Below, one piece after another: positions 33,311 through 45,640 of a stretch of DNA of 64,000 bases. The translations under genes were made by a program, and so were the position numbers. Origin of the DNA: Persicaria tinctoria (lineage: Eukaryota; Streptophyta; Magnoliopsida; Caryophyllales; Polygonaceae); contig JBANSL010000004.1 of assembly GCA_037127255.1 (NCBI GenBank), positions 10,354,001 through 10,418,000 of the forward strand, in the 5' to 3' direction. Each line of letters starts with the position of its first letter. Positions within the stretch are counted from its first letter, which is position 1. The notes below the pieces were generated by a model. That model was given only the letters and a program-made list of their open reading frames with translations, had not been told where the DNA came from and made no database searches.

Positions 33311-34080
33311 CTTAGCCTTTTTATTTTCACCACAAACTATATGTCATTTTTCTTTAAATGTCATTCAAACAAGAACTTTTGAATTTTATTTTTTTTTAAA
33401 AAACGAAATTAGAATATCAAAGGTTAGACTAGAGTTTATTGCATTAGAAATTTTGGCAAAGAAAAAAGGAATAAACTCTCCCAGCCATCTTTCTAATTTA
33501 TTTTCACATTTTTTTTAATCTAAAGATACCCATAATATAGGCATTTTGGATGCCCTTATATATAACCAATTTTTGTTATCCATGTCGCATTTTATTAATA
33601 AATTATATTTTATTATATTAATTATATTAAAATTCTTTTTTTTTTTAATTAAATTTACTTGAAGATTAAAATAGTTTGTTTAAAAAAAATTAGTAAAAAT
33701 TTTCAAGCAATCATAAATTAACTTAAAGTATAAAAAGATCATGCAAAATAACTTAAATAAAATAATTTTAATTGTGCTAAAAAAAATAGGTTTTGTAATG
33801 ACTTAAGATATGAGGTTGAGAATTACTCTGTAATATAAATATTTTGATGATAAGATCTTATTGTTCAATAGATAATTAATTAATAATAAAATCGTATCAT
33901 TATATCTAATGAACTAAAATAATCGTTCTTAATGACTACATATAAAATACTTCAAGGTACAATATTTATAAAATAATTCATGGTAAAATGATAGATTTTG
34001 TAACCATTTAAGATATAAGATGAACATATATATGTCACTTGGATAAAATAGATAAGACTATTGTCTAACATGACTTAAAT
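33311..34080. other. AT-rich intergenic, no gene seen
   Basis: Very AT-rich, no open frame of note and no recognised repeat. Confidence 0.55.
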
Positions 34081-34763
34081 ATATTGATTCATTATTAATC
34101 GACGTGTCAAAAACCCTATTGCCTAATGAAAACACAATGAAGGCTTATATAGTCCATCAATCACACGTCTATAATCACACGTCTATCACGTGATAATATG
34201 TTGGCTTTATTACAACATTTCCCCAAAATAGAAGGAAATGACATGATCAAGAAAAGAACATAGGAAACTACGTAATAGGACATGATATTCTCCATACCCC
34301 CCTTTAAATTGGACTTGTGGAGAATCCAACAAGTCCCAACTTGGAAGAGATGAAGAGATGTTGTTTCTCACACCCAAAGGTTTGGTCATGAGATCAGCTA
34401 GTTGAATGTCAATCCTGATATGTTGAGGTTGAACAAAGCCATCTTGCAACCTTTCACGAACATAGTGGCAATCAATGCGTAAGTGCTTAGTCTTTTCATG
34501 AAAGACTGGATTTTCAGCAATGTGAAGAGCCGCGTTGTTGTCATAAAACAAAGGTATAGGCTTGTGAACTTTGATCATGAGAGCCACCAATTCACTTGTG
34601 GTCATGGACATGCTCCTATACTCGGCTTCTACAGAGGACTTAGAGAATGTGTGCTGTTTTTTGTCTTCCAAGAGACAAGAGAAGTGCCAAGAAAGACATT
34701 GTATCCAGTAAGGGGTCTAGCTGTAAATTGGCAAGCACCCCAATCTGCATCACAGTAACCTGT
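34080..34763 (-). pseudogene. Ty1/copia RNase H, polypurine tract and 3' LTR start
   Basis: Minus-strand reading from 34760: YCDADWGACQFTARPLTGYN, VSWKTKNSTHSLS, then from 34671 SKSSVEAEYRS, YDNNAALHIAENPVFHEKTK, HLRIDCHYVRERLQDG and QLADLMTKPLG, the end of a copia RNase H. A polypurine tract AAAGGGGGG follows (34305-34297), and a probable 3' LTR begins TGGAGAATATCATGTCC at 34293, with a CTATATAAGCC promoter box near 34150. Frame breaks mark it as dead. The upstream part of the same frame resumes at 50555, on the other side of the CACTA element. Confidence 0.88.
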
Positions 34764-35300
34764 CACTACAAAAAAAAAAATATTAGCAACGGCTTGATCC
34801 CGTGGCACAAAGTGAATTTGCTATGGCCAAAAGGGGCTAGCAACGGCTCTAGCCACGGCAACTGAGGCGTAACCAAACCCGCGGTGGCAAAAAGTTAGGG
34901 GCAACGGCAACAACCGTGGCGAACGTCCTAGCCACGGTTAAGCGACGGTTGTCTGTAGCTCAACTATAGCCATGGTGCGAGCGACGGTGCATGGCCGTGG
35001 CAAACATTTATTATGGCGCCAATAGAGCTAGAGTTCCCACCATAATTTGGCGCCAATTTTACGACGGTCTCTGCCGTGGAAAAAAAGGTGAAGTCGCCAG
35101 GGAACAAAATTTCCCACCAAAATTTGGCGCCATATATTGCGACGGTCAATGCCGTGGCTAAAAGATATTCAGAGCCGAAATGTTCCACCATTTTTTGGTG
35201 CAATTATTTCAACATTTGCCACGGCTAGGTGCCGTGGCTAGCCTATTGGATGAACGATCTTCCTAAATCTATATGCATCCCCCTAATTGCGATGGCTAGG
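34764..35300. repeat. CACTA left subterminal repeats
   Basis: Multiple copies, in both orientations, of short words such as GCAACGGC, AGCCACGGC, GCCGTGGC and GCGACGG; for example 34791, 34848, 34921, 34988, 35071, 35142 and 35219. In CACTA elements such motifs bind the TNPA-type protein. The phrase TTGGCGCCA also recurs (35057 and 35117). Confidence 0.8.
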
Positions 35301-35696
35301 TGTCGTTGCCATGGGTTCTGGCTTTTTATCCATGTTTTCCTATTTCTATATTCATCCCACGCAGATGTAAGGAAAGCAATACATGGGCTACAATCATTTC
35401 CCAAACAGATCAATGCCAAACCAAAAATACATATAGCAATCCAAAGTCTAAACCCCATTTCCATAACAAAGCATAACAAGTTGTTACATGTAGCAATCCA
35501 AATCTAGTAGAGCACCTGACCATGTCATTCAGTAGCAAAACAAAAGTCTAAACCCCATTTCCAAAACAAAGCATAACAACTTTAACATTGCCAATGCCAA
35601 GTTCCAGTTTCCGACAATGACACATGTAGCAAAACAAAGCATATTAAGTTGTTTTTCACAGTTTGATTTCGATAGCTAGTAGAGCACCTGACCATA

Positions 35697-38310
35697 TCAT
35701 TCAGTAGAGTGTTCTTCATCTCCATCCATGACTGCGGGTGACCCGTTTTGATGATCATCACCAGTAGGAGATAAGTCAAGTTCTTCATCTCCATCATTGA
35801 ATGTGGCTGACCCGTTATGATGATCAGTAGGAGATAAGTCAAGTTCTTCATCTCCTATGGACTCCTTTAGATGAACACTTGTTGTCTACAATCCAAAAAC
35901 ACATAATTGGGATAAGTTTCGAAAGGAATGGTTCAAGACTTCAAAATAATAACACATAAAATTAGTACGTAGATGAAAACTTATTGTCTATAATAGAGTA
36001 GGAGCTGATAAGTCTTTGTTCTTATTATTCTGAGTGAGAGTGAGGCAAATCCCTAAAAAAATTGATTATATTCAGTTCCAAGATACTTAATTCCACTAAA
36101 ATGCTAACAAACCTATATTTGATTCAACATGGTATAAGCCTACATGATCTAGCAACATCTAGCAAAGTTATTTGTTCAAGAATGGATGCAATATATATAA
36201 AAAAAATGATAGAAATGAGGATGATATATAAGAGCTAACCGGCACTTCTGATTGTGCAGTGACCCTATCAGTGGTCCCCATAGCCAGCCTCATTTCATCT
36301 CTAAGAGCATCGAGTTTCTTGTCAAAGGTTTCTGCAGTCTCAACTAACTTATCGACGAGCTTTTGGATCATGTTGTCATTGCTAGCAAGGGTGCTTGATG
36401 ATCCAGTATGAACCAGCCGAGGAGGGGCACTGCAGCCATAAGTCCGACAATACCCATGACCATCATCTCCAATAATTTCATGGAATATCTTGTCCTTGAC
36501 TGCTACAAGTTCTCGCTGATCCTCAGGTTCCTTACTCAAGAGGTCGTTGTAGTCTTTCTACAATAACAAAACACACACATGAAATTATATAGAAACTAGA
36601 AAGAAAGGACAAATGCATACAAATGCAGGATCATTGAAAAGCAAGAAAGACATCATACTTTAAAAGAGATCGAAAAAGGACAAAGAAGAGAAACTGAGAC
36701 AAAAACAAGGAAGGGAGGGATGTGTACAGCTAGGTAGGTTGAACTTACGATGGCTGCAATCTGTTTTGAGAGATTTGATCCACACACTCATTTTATCAAC
36801 GGGTTGGCCACTTTTTTGAAGCTACTCAGGAAAATAACAACAAGTTACAAGTGCAAGTCAATTATGAAGAGGGAAACAACAACCAAGGGACAAATACATA
36901 CGTACCTCATATTTTACTTCGGCAAATGACTTTCGTCCAGTCACATGTGATGGTCCGTGCCTATCTCGATTCTTGGAGTTTTGCTTTGCTTGTGCCTATA
37001 TATATAAAGGGTAATAATAGAGATTAGAACACCAGCACACAAAAAGGCGATGGTAATAATAGAGGTTAGAACACCAGACAAAAAAAAGGGCGATAACATA
37101 ATGTAACTGATCGAAATACATTTTGGTAAAAAAGAAAACCTTAGCCTCAACAATACGCCAATATCCAATAAGCGAAACCCACTGATCTGGTAGAACATTC
37201 GGAGGGTGCTTCGAGGCGAGGTTTGGATCATCTTTAAACGGGGTGAAGAAGTTTTTCTTCGTTTTTGACTTGAAATCCTTCCACATGCTGTTGCAAGTTC
37301 TCAAGCAAACCTCTTTGTAGCCTTCCGGTACATTCAATACATTTTGCTACAAGATCATAACAAAATTATGCATAAAAGCTACTGTAAAAATATATTCAAA
37401 TGCAGAAATTTAAGCTACTGTACAAATTAAGGGTTTGTAAGAAAAATAAACGAAGACAAATATAAAAAATCCTTTGGGAATAACAAACCCTTTTAAGAGG
37501 AATCGCGTAAGACAATTCTATAAATTAAGGTGTCACCTGAACTTCTTCCCATATGCGTTCTTTGATAGACTTATCAACAAAGGACCACTCCAGATTAGTC
37601 AATGGAAGCTTATGACCATCGCGCACTATAATCCCTAGCTGAGACTTCAACAGTTTCGCATTTTTTCCTACTGGCTGGAACATCTCATTGAATTCCACTG
37701 CAAATTTACCTCCGGTGTTCCACCCGGGCAGACCCTTATTGTGGCCTCTAACGTTCCCTTGTTGTTGGTCACCTTCAAACATAGAAATTATGAATATTTG
37801 TAAGGAATGTAAGGGAATAATAGAGGTTAGATTTCCATCCTATCAAATCTGATAGCATGGTCAGCATGTACAGAAATACCTCACTTTTGGATATGACGAT
37901 TAAGAAGAATATCTGGTAAAGTAGGAACCTATCATCTATAATCTAAACTACATGTCCATTTTATCATCGAAACACTTAATGTAATGTAACATACTTGATT
38001 CCAAAGGACTCCCAGACTGAGTCATTGATGCTTGCAATTGTTGTGGAGGAACAGGAGATATAACTAGATTTGTAACACTAGCGGCAACTGAGCTATGAGC
38101 AGCAGATGAGGAAGAGCTATGAACAGGAGCTTGTGAGGAATGTGAAGAGGAAGAGCTATGAGCAGCAGATGAGCTATGAGCAGCAGATGAGGAAGAGCTA
38201 TGAACAGGAGCTTGTGAGGACTGCGAAGAGGAGGAGCTATGAGCAGCAGATGAGCTAGAAGTAAGTAAGAACTCAGACATTGTTCGCGGTCTACCAGGTC
38301 TACCCTTTCA
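35697..38310 (-). CDS. TNPA-like protein (Transposase_24, Ptta/En/Spm)
   Basis: Second gene of the CACTA element; the family supplies the DNA-binding partner of the transposase. Minus-strand pieces: 38310-37948 starts KGRPGRPRTMSEF and continues as a Ser/Ala-rich segment of HSSSSSAAHSS repeats; 37782-37525 has RPVG-like QPVGKNAKLLKSQLG; 37337-37140 has YWRIVEAKV; 37010-36930 has NSKNRDRHGPSHVTGRKSF; 36541-36240 has FHEIIGDDGHGYCRTYG and a short coiled coil; 35885-35697 is an acidic C terminus with two EELDLSPT copies ending EEHSTE. Exon borders are approximate. Whether the whole is intact was not proved: no obvious lesion was found inside the exons, but the start and two junctions are uncertain. 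Confidence 0.7.
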
Positions 38311-38636
38311 TTTCTTCATGGTCACCTATATGAAAAGGGAAATTAGTCTTGCTGAAATTTAGCAATAGAAAGAGGCATCGGTTTTATATAAATTAAAACA
38401 AGGGCGTTTCAAAAATATGCAGAAAAACTTTATGGTGAGAACTATAACCTCCTACTAAGCCTCGCCATCTAACTCATCATCAACATCCACACCCTCCTCA
38501 TCTAAGTAGGAGTACTATTTGGATTCCACTTCTCCAACTTTAAGCCACCCTTGTCCAGAAGGATCCGGGTTATACCACACTTGTCGTGCTTGAGATGCCA
38601 AGATAAAAGGCTCATCCCTAACCCGGTCATGAGGGT

Positions 38637-40674
38637 TGTTGTAGGAGGAAATCGAGTATGCAAAATAGAATGTAAATAAAATAAGGCAAACCAGATTCCG
38701 TTCCTTGCAAATAATTACAAGACTTCCTTCCGATGCAGTAGCGCGAAGTCAGGATCGATCCACGAGGAAGCGTGTCAGCGGATCCTAGGCAGCGGAGAAA
38801 TCTCACGGAAGTCGACTACAGGGGTCCTAGATTTCGAGTACAACAACTCGACAAAAGATCGGATAGTCGAACACAGCGCAACAGCAAGCACAGGCTCTCG
38901 TCGATCTCGACAAAAGGCTACTCAAGATTGAGTAGGGTCCTTGTCGACATCGGCTTGGTTTGGTCGATTGCCTGCACACAGAAGCTACGACGATGCTAGA
39001 TCGAGAATCAGTAGTCGAGATCGAGTTGTGCTATTCGATCTCGAGGAAAACAGAGAATAAAAAAACGTAATAAAGTAAATGCAAAGGCTTTGGGGATTCG
39101 AACTAAACTGTATGAAAAAGGACTTCCAAGATTGGGGTTTGCAACAACAATAACCAAGCATGCATAAGGCAAGAATAAAACAGATAATCACGTGAATTGC
39201 ATCAAAGGACTAAGCTTTCGCCTTTTCCAACAATTAGACAACTCTTTCAAGAAACCCTAATTGTCTCTACTGATTTTATGTTTACAATCCAAGTTGTTAG
39301 CATGGACCTCCATTAGATGGGTAATAAACACATAACAAGTAGCAGATGCTCAAACATGATAAAAGTCAGATCTTTACCTCAAACACGCATGGCTATCGTC
39401 GGGCTCGCCCCAACCCTAGAAGTGGGTGGGTCATGGCTCATAGGTGTACTCGATCAAACACACATTGCAACCTCAGACATTAATGTAAAGAAACAAACTA
39501 CTTGCATTAAATCAAACAGAGCTTACAACCAAAGGAAGCCAATTCCGCTCTCGCTTCACAACTCCTCTTGGCCACTCACTCTCTCTCTCTCTACTACTTC
39601 TCCTCCTAATTGTTGTGTGTTTGAATGATTCCCAAAATCAGCCCCATGGGCTTTATTTATAGCCTTCTAATCCTTGCTATTCAAGGATAGAAACATCTAT
39701 CTATATCTAAAACTACATCTAAAAGGCTTAATGATAAATAAAAGCAACAACATAATTAAATCTAAATAAGAGAGTTATATCTAGAAGTCTCAAGTGGATA
39801 AATCTCTCTTCTTCATGATAGATCTTGATAAACCGGATAGACTCAGCAATCTTCGGCTCCAAGTAATCCCAATCCGAGTAGGATAGATCAAAACGCGTTA
39901 CGCGGCTTCTGGAAGCTTCCTCGATCTCGAGTAAGTCTACTCGATCTCGAGTAGAAGTGACGTCGACTTGGCTGGCTCAGCGTCTCGGCTAGCTGGTCCT
40001 CGATGTGGCTCGGTCATGGCTCATAGGTGTACTCGATCTCGAGGAAAAGGTCCTCGATCTCGAGTAATGGTGGCTCATCGACTAGGTCTTCTGGTGTTGT
40101 CGAGCAACCTCTCTTCGACATGGCTCGGGTGCCGGCTTCCGGGTTCCTCGATCTCGAGTAGGTTTACTCAATCTCGAGTAGAGTGTAACCCGACATGTCT
40201 TCGTCTTCGGCTTCTCGATCCGCTCCTCCTCGACCAGGCACTTCTTGGACATTTTTGGTCGATCTCGAGTAAAAGTACTCGATATCGAGTAAATCTCTCA
40301 GCTTTCTGCTCTGTTCTTAAAACGCACTTTCCCGAGTCCTCGTTCGTCGGATTGACGCATATGACCATGCGTTGGAAAGCTCTTTATGAGGGCTACAACT
40401 CTCATGAAGACATAAAAGCTTGTTTCAGAATGAAGAATGGTGAAAAATGGCCTTTTCTCCAGCTGCACCATTCTTAGCTTCTCCATGAGTTTCCTTTAAG
40501 CTCCAAAGTGCGTCTGATTTATGCGAAATATAACCAAAACTTGTGTAGACCTCCATATATTACAAATAAGTGTAAATTACACAGATTCCGTATTATTCTA
40601 ACCCAAATGCATGCAATGTATGCAGAAATCGATATAAAAGTAAGTGTAAAACATGGCAAATTAGGCTCACAACA
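38637..40674. mobile_element. Solo-LTR-like insertion in the transposase last exon
   Basis: Begins TGTTGTAGGAGG and ends GGCTCACAACA (inverted ends TGTTGT/ACAACA), flanked by a perfect 5-bp duplication AGGGT (38632-38636 and 40675-40679). Removing it rejoins LVNFQRLLY to NPHDRVRDEPF. It has no gag or pol and no second copy of its ends, so a ~2.04-kb solo LTR is the simplest reading. It is rich in TCGATCTCGAGTA words (39900-40290). A distant relative sits at about 56260-57240 (shared CTTCCAAGATT and CACCCCAACCCTAGAAG). Confidence 0.8.
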
Positions 40675-43102
40675 AGGGTATAACAATCTTTGGAAGTTTA
40701 CTAAAGTGAAGTTAAAGGGGTCCAACTTCACACCGGTTGAAGGATGTGCCCACTCACACCTAAATAGCACATAATTGATATCTACGGAGTATGTAACCTT
40801 GATAATATCAGTTAGCTTCCCATAATATGATATATGATCGCCTTCTAAATACACCCCGGAGTTTTGCCTTGTTCTTTTGTTGTCCACACTTTTAACACGA
40901 AATACATAACCATTGGAGGTGTATGAGGTTAGCCTTGTTGCTGAAGGAGAAGGAGGGAATGACAAAGCGGTAATGTCCTTCGGTATGGCCACATCCCCTG
41001 CCTTTAATGCTCCTTGAACCTATAATATAAAGCTACAATCAAGACCAAGGTAGCTGAAATTATTCAATAAGTGTAGGTGTACACATATGATCTCCAACTA
41101 CAACTCACATGTGTCTGGAACCAGTTCGGGAACTCATTGAAATGAGTTAATGCAATTGACTCATCGAGCAAAGTAGGATTATGATGTTTGATGGATTTGA
41201 GATGTTCTCTTCACATATCAAAAATGAGAAAGGGTTAAGAAGATTGATTGTATGTGTACATAATCCAAATGAACAAATTCATTCTGAATTTGAGTACACT
41301 TACTCTATATATGGGGTGACCGCTTCTGTATGAAATAGCACCCATCGATGAATTTTAGAACGAGTCACCTCTGGAAGAATGAAGCCCTTTCCCCGCTTCT
41401 TGTCATCAGATTTCCTTCTTGGAGGTCTATTGGACTTGATCTCCACATCTCCCAAGTATTGAGCACAAAAATTCATGCATTCTTCCATCAAATAACCTTT
41501 TGCTAGCGATGTTTCGGGGCATGCTTGTTGCCTAACATAATTCTTCAAAGTCAGCAAAAACCTCTCTATTGGGTACATCCACCGAAACTGTTCAGCCCCT
41601 CCGATCATAGCTTCCTCGGCAAGATGTATTGGCAAATGCTCCATGATATCAAGGAAAGAAGGTGGGAAGATTCTCTCAATATCACAAAGAGTTGCGATGA
41701 TTTGGGAACGTGCTTCCTCCAACTGTACACTCGAATTAGTTTTGCAGCACAACACTTTGAAGAACTTCGCTACATCAACCAACACAGAAACGATGTTGCT
41801 TGGCAAGGAGCTCCGTACACACAATGGAATGAGTTGTTGTATAAGAGTATGATAATCATGGCTTTTCAAACCTCCAATGGAGCGATCCTTCAAATTAACC
41901 TTCCGTGCAATATTTGAACATGAACCATCCGGCATTCTTACTTGTGATAAACATAACAAGAACTTGTCTTTCCCATCATTGTCCATCTCAAACTCAGCTC
42001 TCTCGTAATACTCATTACCAGCCTCTGTCTTCTTCACATGGTAGTCCTTCCTAATTCCTAAATCTTCAAGGTCACGACGAGCAGAGACATTGTCCTTAGT
42101 TTTACCTTTAACTCCCATTATGGTATGGAGAACATTTTCAGAAAAATTCTTCTCGACATGCATGGCGTCTATGCTATGGGGTAGCATGTTGTCTTTCCAA
42201 TAAGGTAGCTCGAAGAAGATGCTTTTTTTCTTCCAATTATGCTGTTTTTTTTTTTTGGGATCCTTTTCTGGTTTCTCGGGCCCCATGAGTTGTCTCAAGA
42301 TTATCTCCTCCGTTTTGTATTGAGTAATGACATTGAAAGAGTCAAGTTGTGCAAGAACTTCATCCCCACTCATTCTAGTAGGGGCAAGAGCAGGTTCACG
42401 TCTAGTATAGAAGGACCTCGCATCTCTCCGGTGCTTGTGATCATAAGGCAAATACCTCCTACTCTTGCCATAAGACCACTTGTGGCTTGCTTTTAAATAT
42501 GTCGCCCCTGGCCTTATGTTGCAATTCGGACACCCATATTCACCTTTACTACTCCATCCAGATAAATTTTCATATGCTAGGAAGTCATTGATAGTCCACA
42601 ACAATGCAACACGCATTTGAAACATTTGATTGGTGGAAGCATCAAATGTTTGTGCACCCACTTCCCACAACTCCTTCAACTCTTCAATTAAGGGTTCCAA
42701 ATACACATCTATCTTATCACCATGTCCTTTTGGTCCGTCAACAAGCATAAAAAGATATATGTATGGTTGCTTCAAGATGTACATTGGAGGCAAATTATAT
42801 GGAACTATGATAACCGGCCATGTACTATGAGCAACATTTTGATTTCCAAATGGAATTAAATCCATCGGAGGCAAGACCTAGTCGTACATTACGAGGATCA
42901 GCAGCAAAACTCGGGTGTTTCACATCAAGTTGCTTCCATGCAGGAGAGTCCGCTGGATGCCTATACACACCATCATCCACACGATTCAAGTCATGCCATT
43001 TCATGAGGGTAGCTGAGCGTGCTGTTGCAAATAGCCTTTGTAAACGTGGTTTGAGCGGGAAGTATCTTGCTTGCTTTGCAGCTCTGCGTGACCCAGATTC
43101 AG

Positions 43103-43120
43103 CCCCCCCCCCCCCCCCCC
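43103..43120. repeat. (C)18 homopolymer inside the transposase coding region
   Basis: Eighteen C residues on the + strand encode six Gly codons on the minus strand. The reading frame before it (CLVCNTSRWRKTV) and after it (ARYFPLKPRLQRLF) differ. It may be real slippage or a consensus error. Confidence 0.95.
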
Positions 43121-44389
43121 AACTGTTTTCCTCCAACGAGATGTGTTGCACACTAGACATTCGTCAAGGTCTGCATCTTCCTTTCGAAATAGCATACAAC
43201 TATTGGGGCAAGCATCCACGGTTGTGTATGTGAATCCTAAATCAATCACCAACTTTTGCGCTTGGTAATACGATTTAGGAAGGTTGACCCCATCAGGAAA
43301 TGTCTCTTCGAAGATCTCCAACAAATCATTGAAAGAGTTGTCTGTCCATCCATGTAAACTTTTTGCTTGCAACAGTCGAACAGCAAAAGACAAGATGGTG
43401 TGCTTCTTAGAATTAGGGTATAAAGGTAGATTTGCACCTTCCATCAACTTCAAAAACTCCTTAGTCACCTCAGTTGCTCCAGCAGTAGCACCCTCCCTCT
43501 CTTCATCGCCACTTAGATGTCGTATTGTAGGTGTAGATGTCACTCCAATTGCATCTTCAACTAATCTAACCATATCCACGCCCATGAACCCATCTAATTG
43601 TGGTAGCACTTCATCCGGCTGCACTGGTTCCTGAATAAGATCAGCAACGGTCTCACCATGCTTAGTCCATAACTTATAGCTAACCCAAAAGCCGTGGTCT
43701 TGAAGATGCTTCCGCACAACATCTCTAACATACAATCCCCTATTTTTGCACTTTCTACATGGGCAATAGATGTTGGAACCAACTTGCTTGTTAGCATAAG
43801 CGAATTCTAAAAATTCGTCTAACTTTGGAAAATAAGGGATGGAAACTCGAGTTCCCCAGTCAATCCATGACTTATCAATAGGCATTGTAGTGTTAACACT
43901 ACTTATTGACACCTATTGCCAAAACAAATATATAGCCAATTGATTAGTATGCATCGAACCAGACAAATCAAAGGCTTATACTAGCAACTAACATTTAAAG
44001 CTGATGGTTATTAGCTACTTACGGTAGTTCCAATTTTCAAATAGAAGGATATTTGCATAAAAGCTAATAACATATATTCATCACATGTGAAATAATGTTA
44101 TAAGGAATGACATAAACATAAATGAAAACAAGAAGTAAACAAAAACAGTGGGCACATGTTTTATTCTGGATATATGCAGAAAAACTAATGTTTTTTTTTT
44201 TTGTCTTTGTGTCTACTCAAATAGGAATAATAAATATTCGTCACATGTGAAATAATCTTATAAGGAATGCCACATGATGGGAGCTTTAATGGTGTACATT
44301 ACTTGATTTAAAAAGGAGCTGTAATGGTATAAAAGAGTGGAGGGGGACAACTTATGAAGTGATATTATTAGGCTTTTAACTATTTTTGG

Positions 44390-45640
44390 TCTTTGTTTCT
44401 TTATTTCTAAGAATTATTTATAATTTTTTCGAACAAGTGATATTGTTATGCCTTTTTTTAACAAGTGATATTGTTGTGCATTTAAGAAGAAAAAGATTAT
44501 TATCCAAGTATTACTTAGAGTTACTTAGCTTATGCTTTTCATAAATTATATTCAAGATTTTCTAAGAATCATTCATAGTATATATGTGCTACAAAATGTC
44601 TACAGGTTCCATTTAAACTGTAATTGTATATGTACCCTTTCACCTTGACACTACTGTACAAAAGAAAAGAACAACACATAAGATGACAAATGTCACAGAA
44701 AGCAGCAGCTATTGGTGTCCACACTTTGTGTCATTTTTCCACATAAGAATCAGCTATAAGTAACTTTGCTTTTCCCAGAAAATAGGCAAAGTTGCTACTA
44801 TTTTGGGCATGTCTGAATTTTTCAGAAAACCATCAGCAAAAAAAAGACAAAAGATAATTTTCTTTCATTTTTTCCATAATATTAGGTGGTAGAGAATCTA
44901 TGTCAGTAACTTTGATTTTCCCTGAAAAAAGCCATGATTGCTACTGTTTTCGGCAGGTCTGAATAATCAACAAAACCATCAGCAAGAAAGACAAGAGAGA
45001 AGTTTCTTTCATTATTTCCAAAAACCATCAGTCTTACATTACAACAACTCTTACCCCGCAACTGTCTTTCTTCCTTTATTCACTGTTTTGTGGTCTATCT
45101 TTCTTTATTTCAAAGAATCATTTATAATATTTTTTTAACAAGTGATATTTTTATGCCTTTTTTTAATAAGTGACATTGTTGTGCATTTCAAAACAAAAAG
45201 ATTATTATCTAAGTATTATTTAAAGTTACTTAACTTATGCTTTTCATAAATTATATTCAAGATTTTCTAAGAATCATTTATAATATATTTGTGCTACAAA
45301 ATGTCTTTATAAATTTAAACTGTGAATGTATTTTTAAATTTATTTATTAAATTAAATTAAAGTCTTTTATATATACTTTTAAGCATAAAAGTAACTTTGT
45401 GTCATTTTTCCACATAGGCATCAGCTAAAAGTAACTTTGATTTTCCCATAAAACAGCCAAGGTTGCTACTGTTTTCGGCAGGTCTGAATTTTCAACAAAA
45501 CCATTAGCAAAAAAAAACAAGAGACAAGTTTCTTTCATTATTTCCAAAAACCATCAGTGTTACAGCAACTTGCCTTCTTCCTTTATTCACTGATTTTGGT
45601 CTTTTTTTCATTATTTCCAAAAAAAAATTAGTGTGACAGT
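44390..45640. repeat. Three-fold imperfect repeats inside the CACTA element
   Basis: A block containing CATAAATTATATTCAAGATT occurs at about 44540 and 45247, and another (CAAAACCATCAGCAAGAAAG-like, with TTTCGGCAGGTCTGAAT) near 44800, 44955 and 45480. The units are about 560-720 bp apart. No coding. Confidence 0.8.

Larger units (their letters stand above)
38455..43912 (-). pseudogene. CACTA transposase, TNP2-type, broken
   Basis: Catalyses excision and insertion in CACTA elements. 43912-43121 is the N-terminal Transpos_assoc domain (SWIDWGTRVSIPYF, zinc-type CPCRKCKNRG). 43160-42860 has RYFPLKPRLQRLF and DPRNVRLGLASDGFN. 42874-41301 is the transposase core (HSTWPVIIVPYNLPP, DGPKGHGDKIDVYLEPL, LLWTINDFLAYENLSGWS, SIDAMHVEKNFSENVLHTIM). 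41230-41109 is the next exon (FNEFPNWFQTH), 41027-40680 holds DUF4216-like YYGKLTDIIKV and FTLVNFQRLLY, and 38631-38455 the C terminus (DEPFILASQARQVWY). Lesions: an 18-base C run at 43103-43120 shifts the frame, one extra base near 42855 shifts it again, and a 2-kb insertion (38637-40674) splits the last exon. Without these the gene would be full length. Confidence 0.88.

Noticed and set aside
41525..41917. A 130-residue + strand frame
   Set aside because: Shadow of the TNP2 transposase on the opposite strand.
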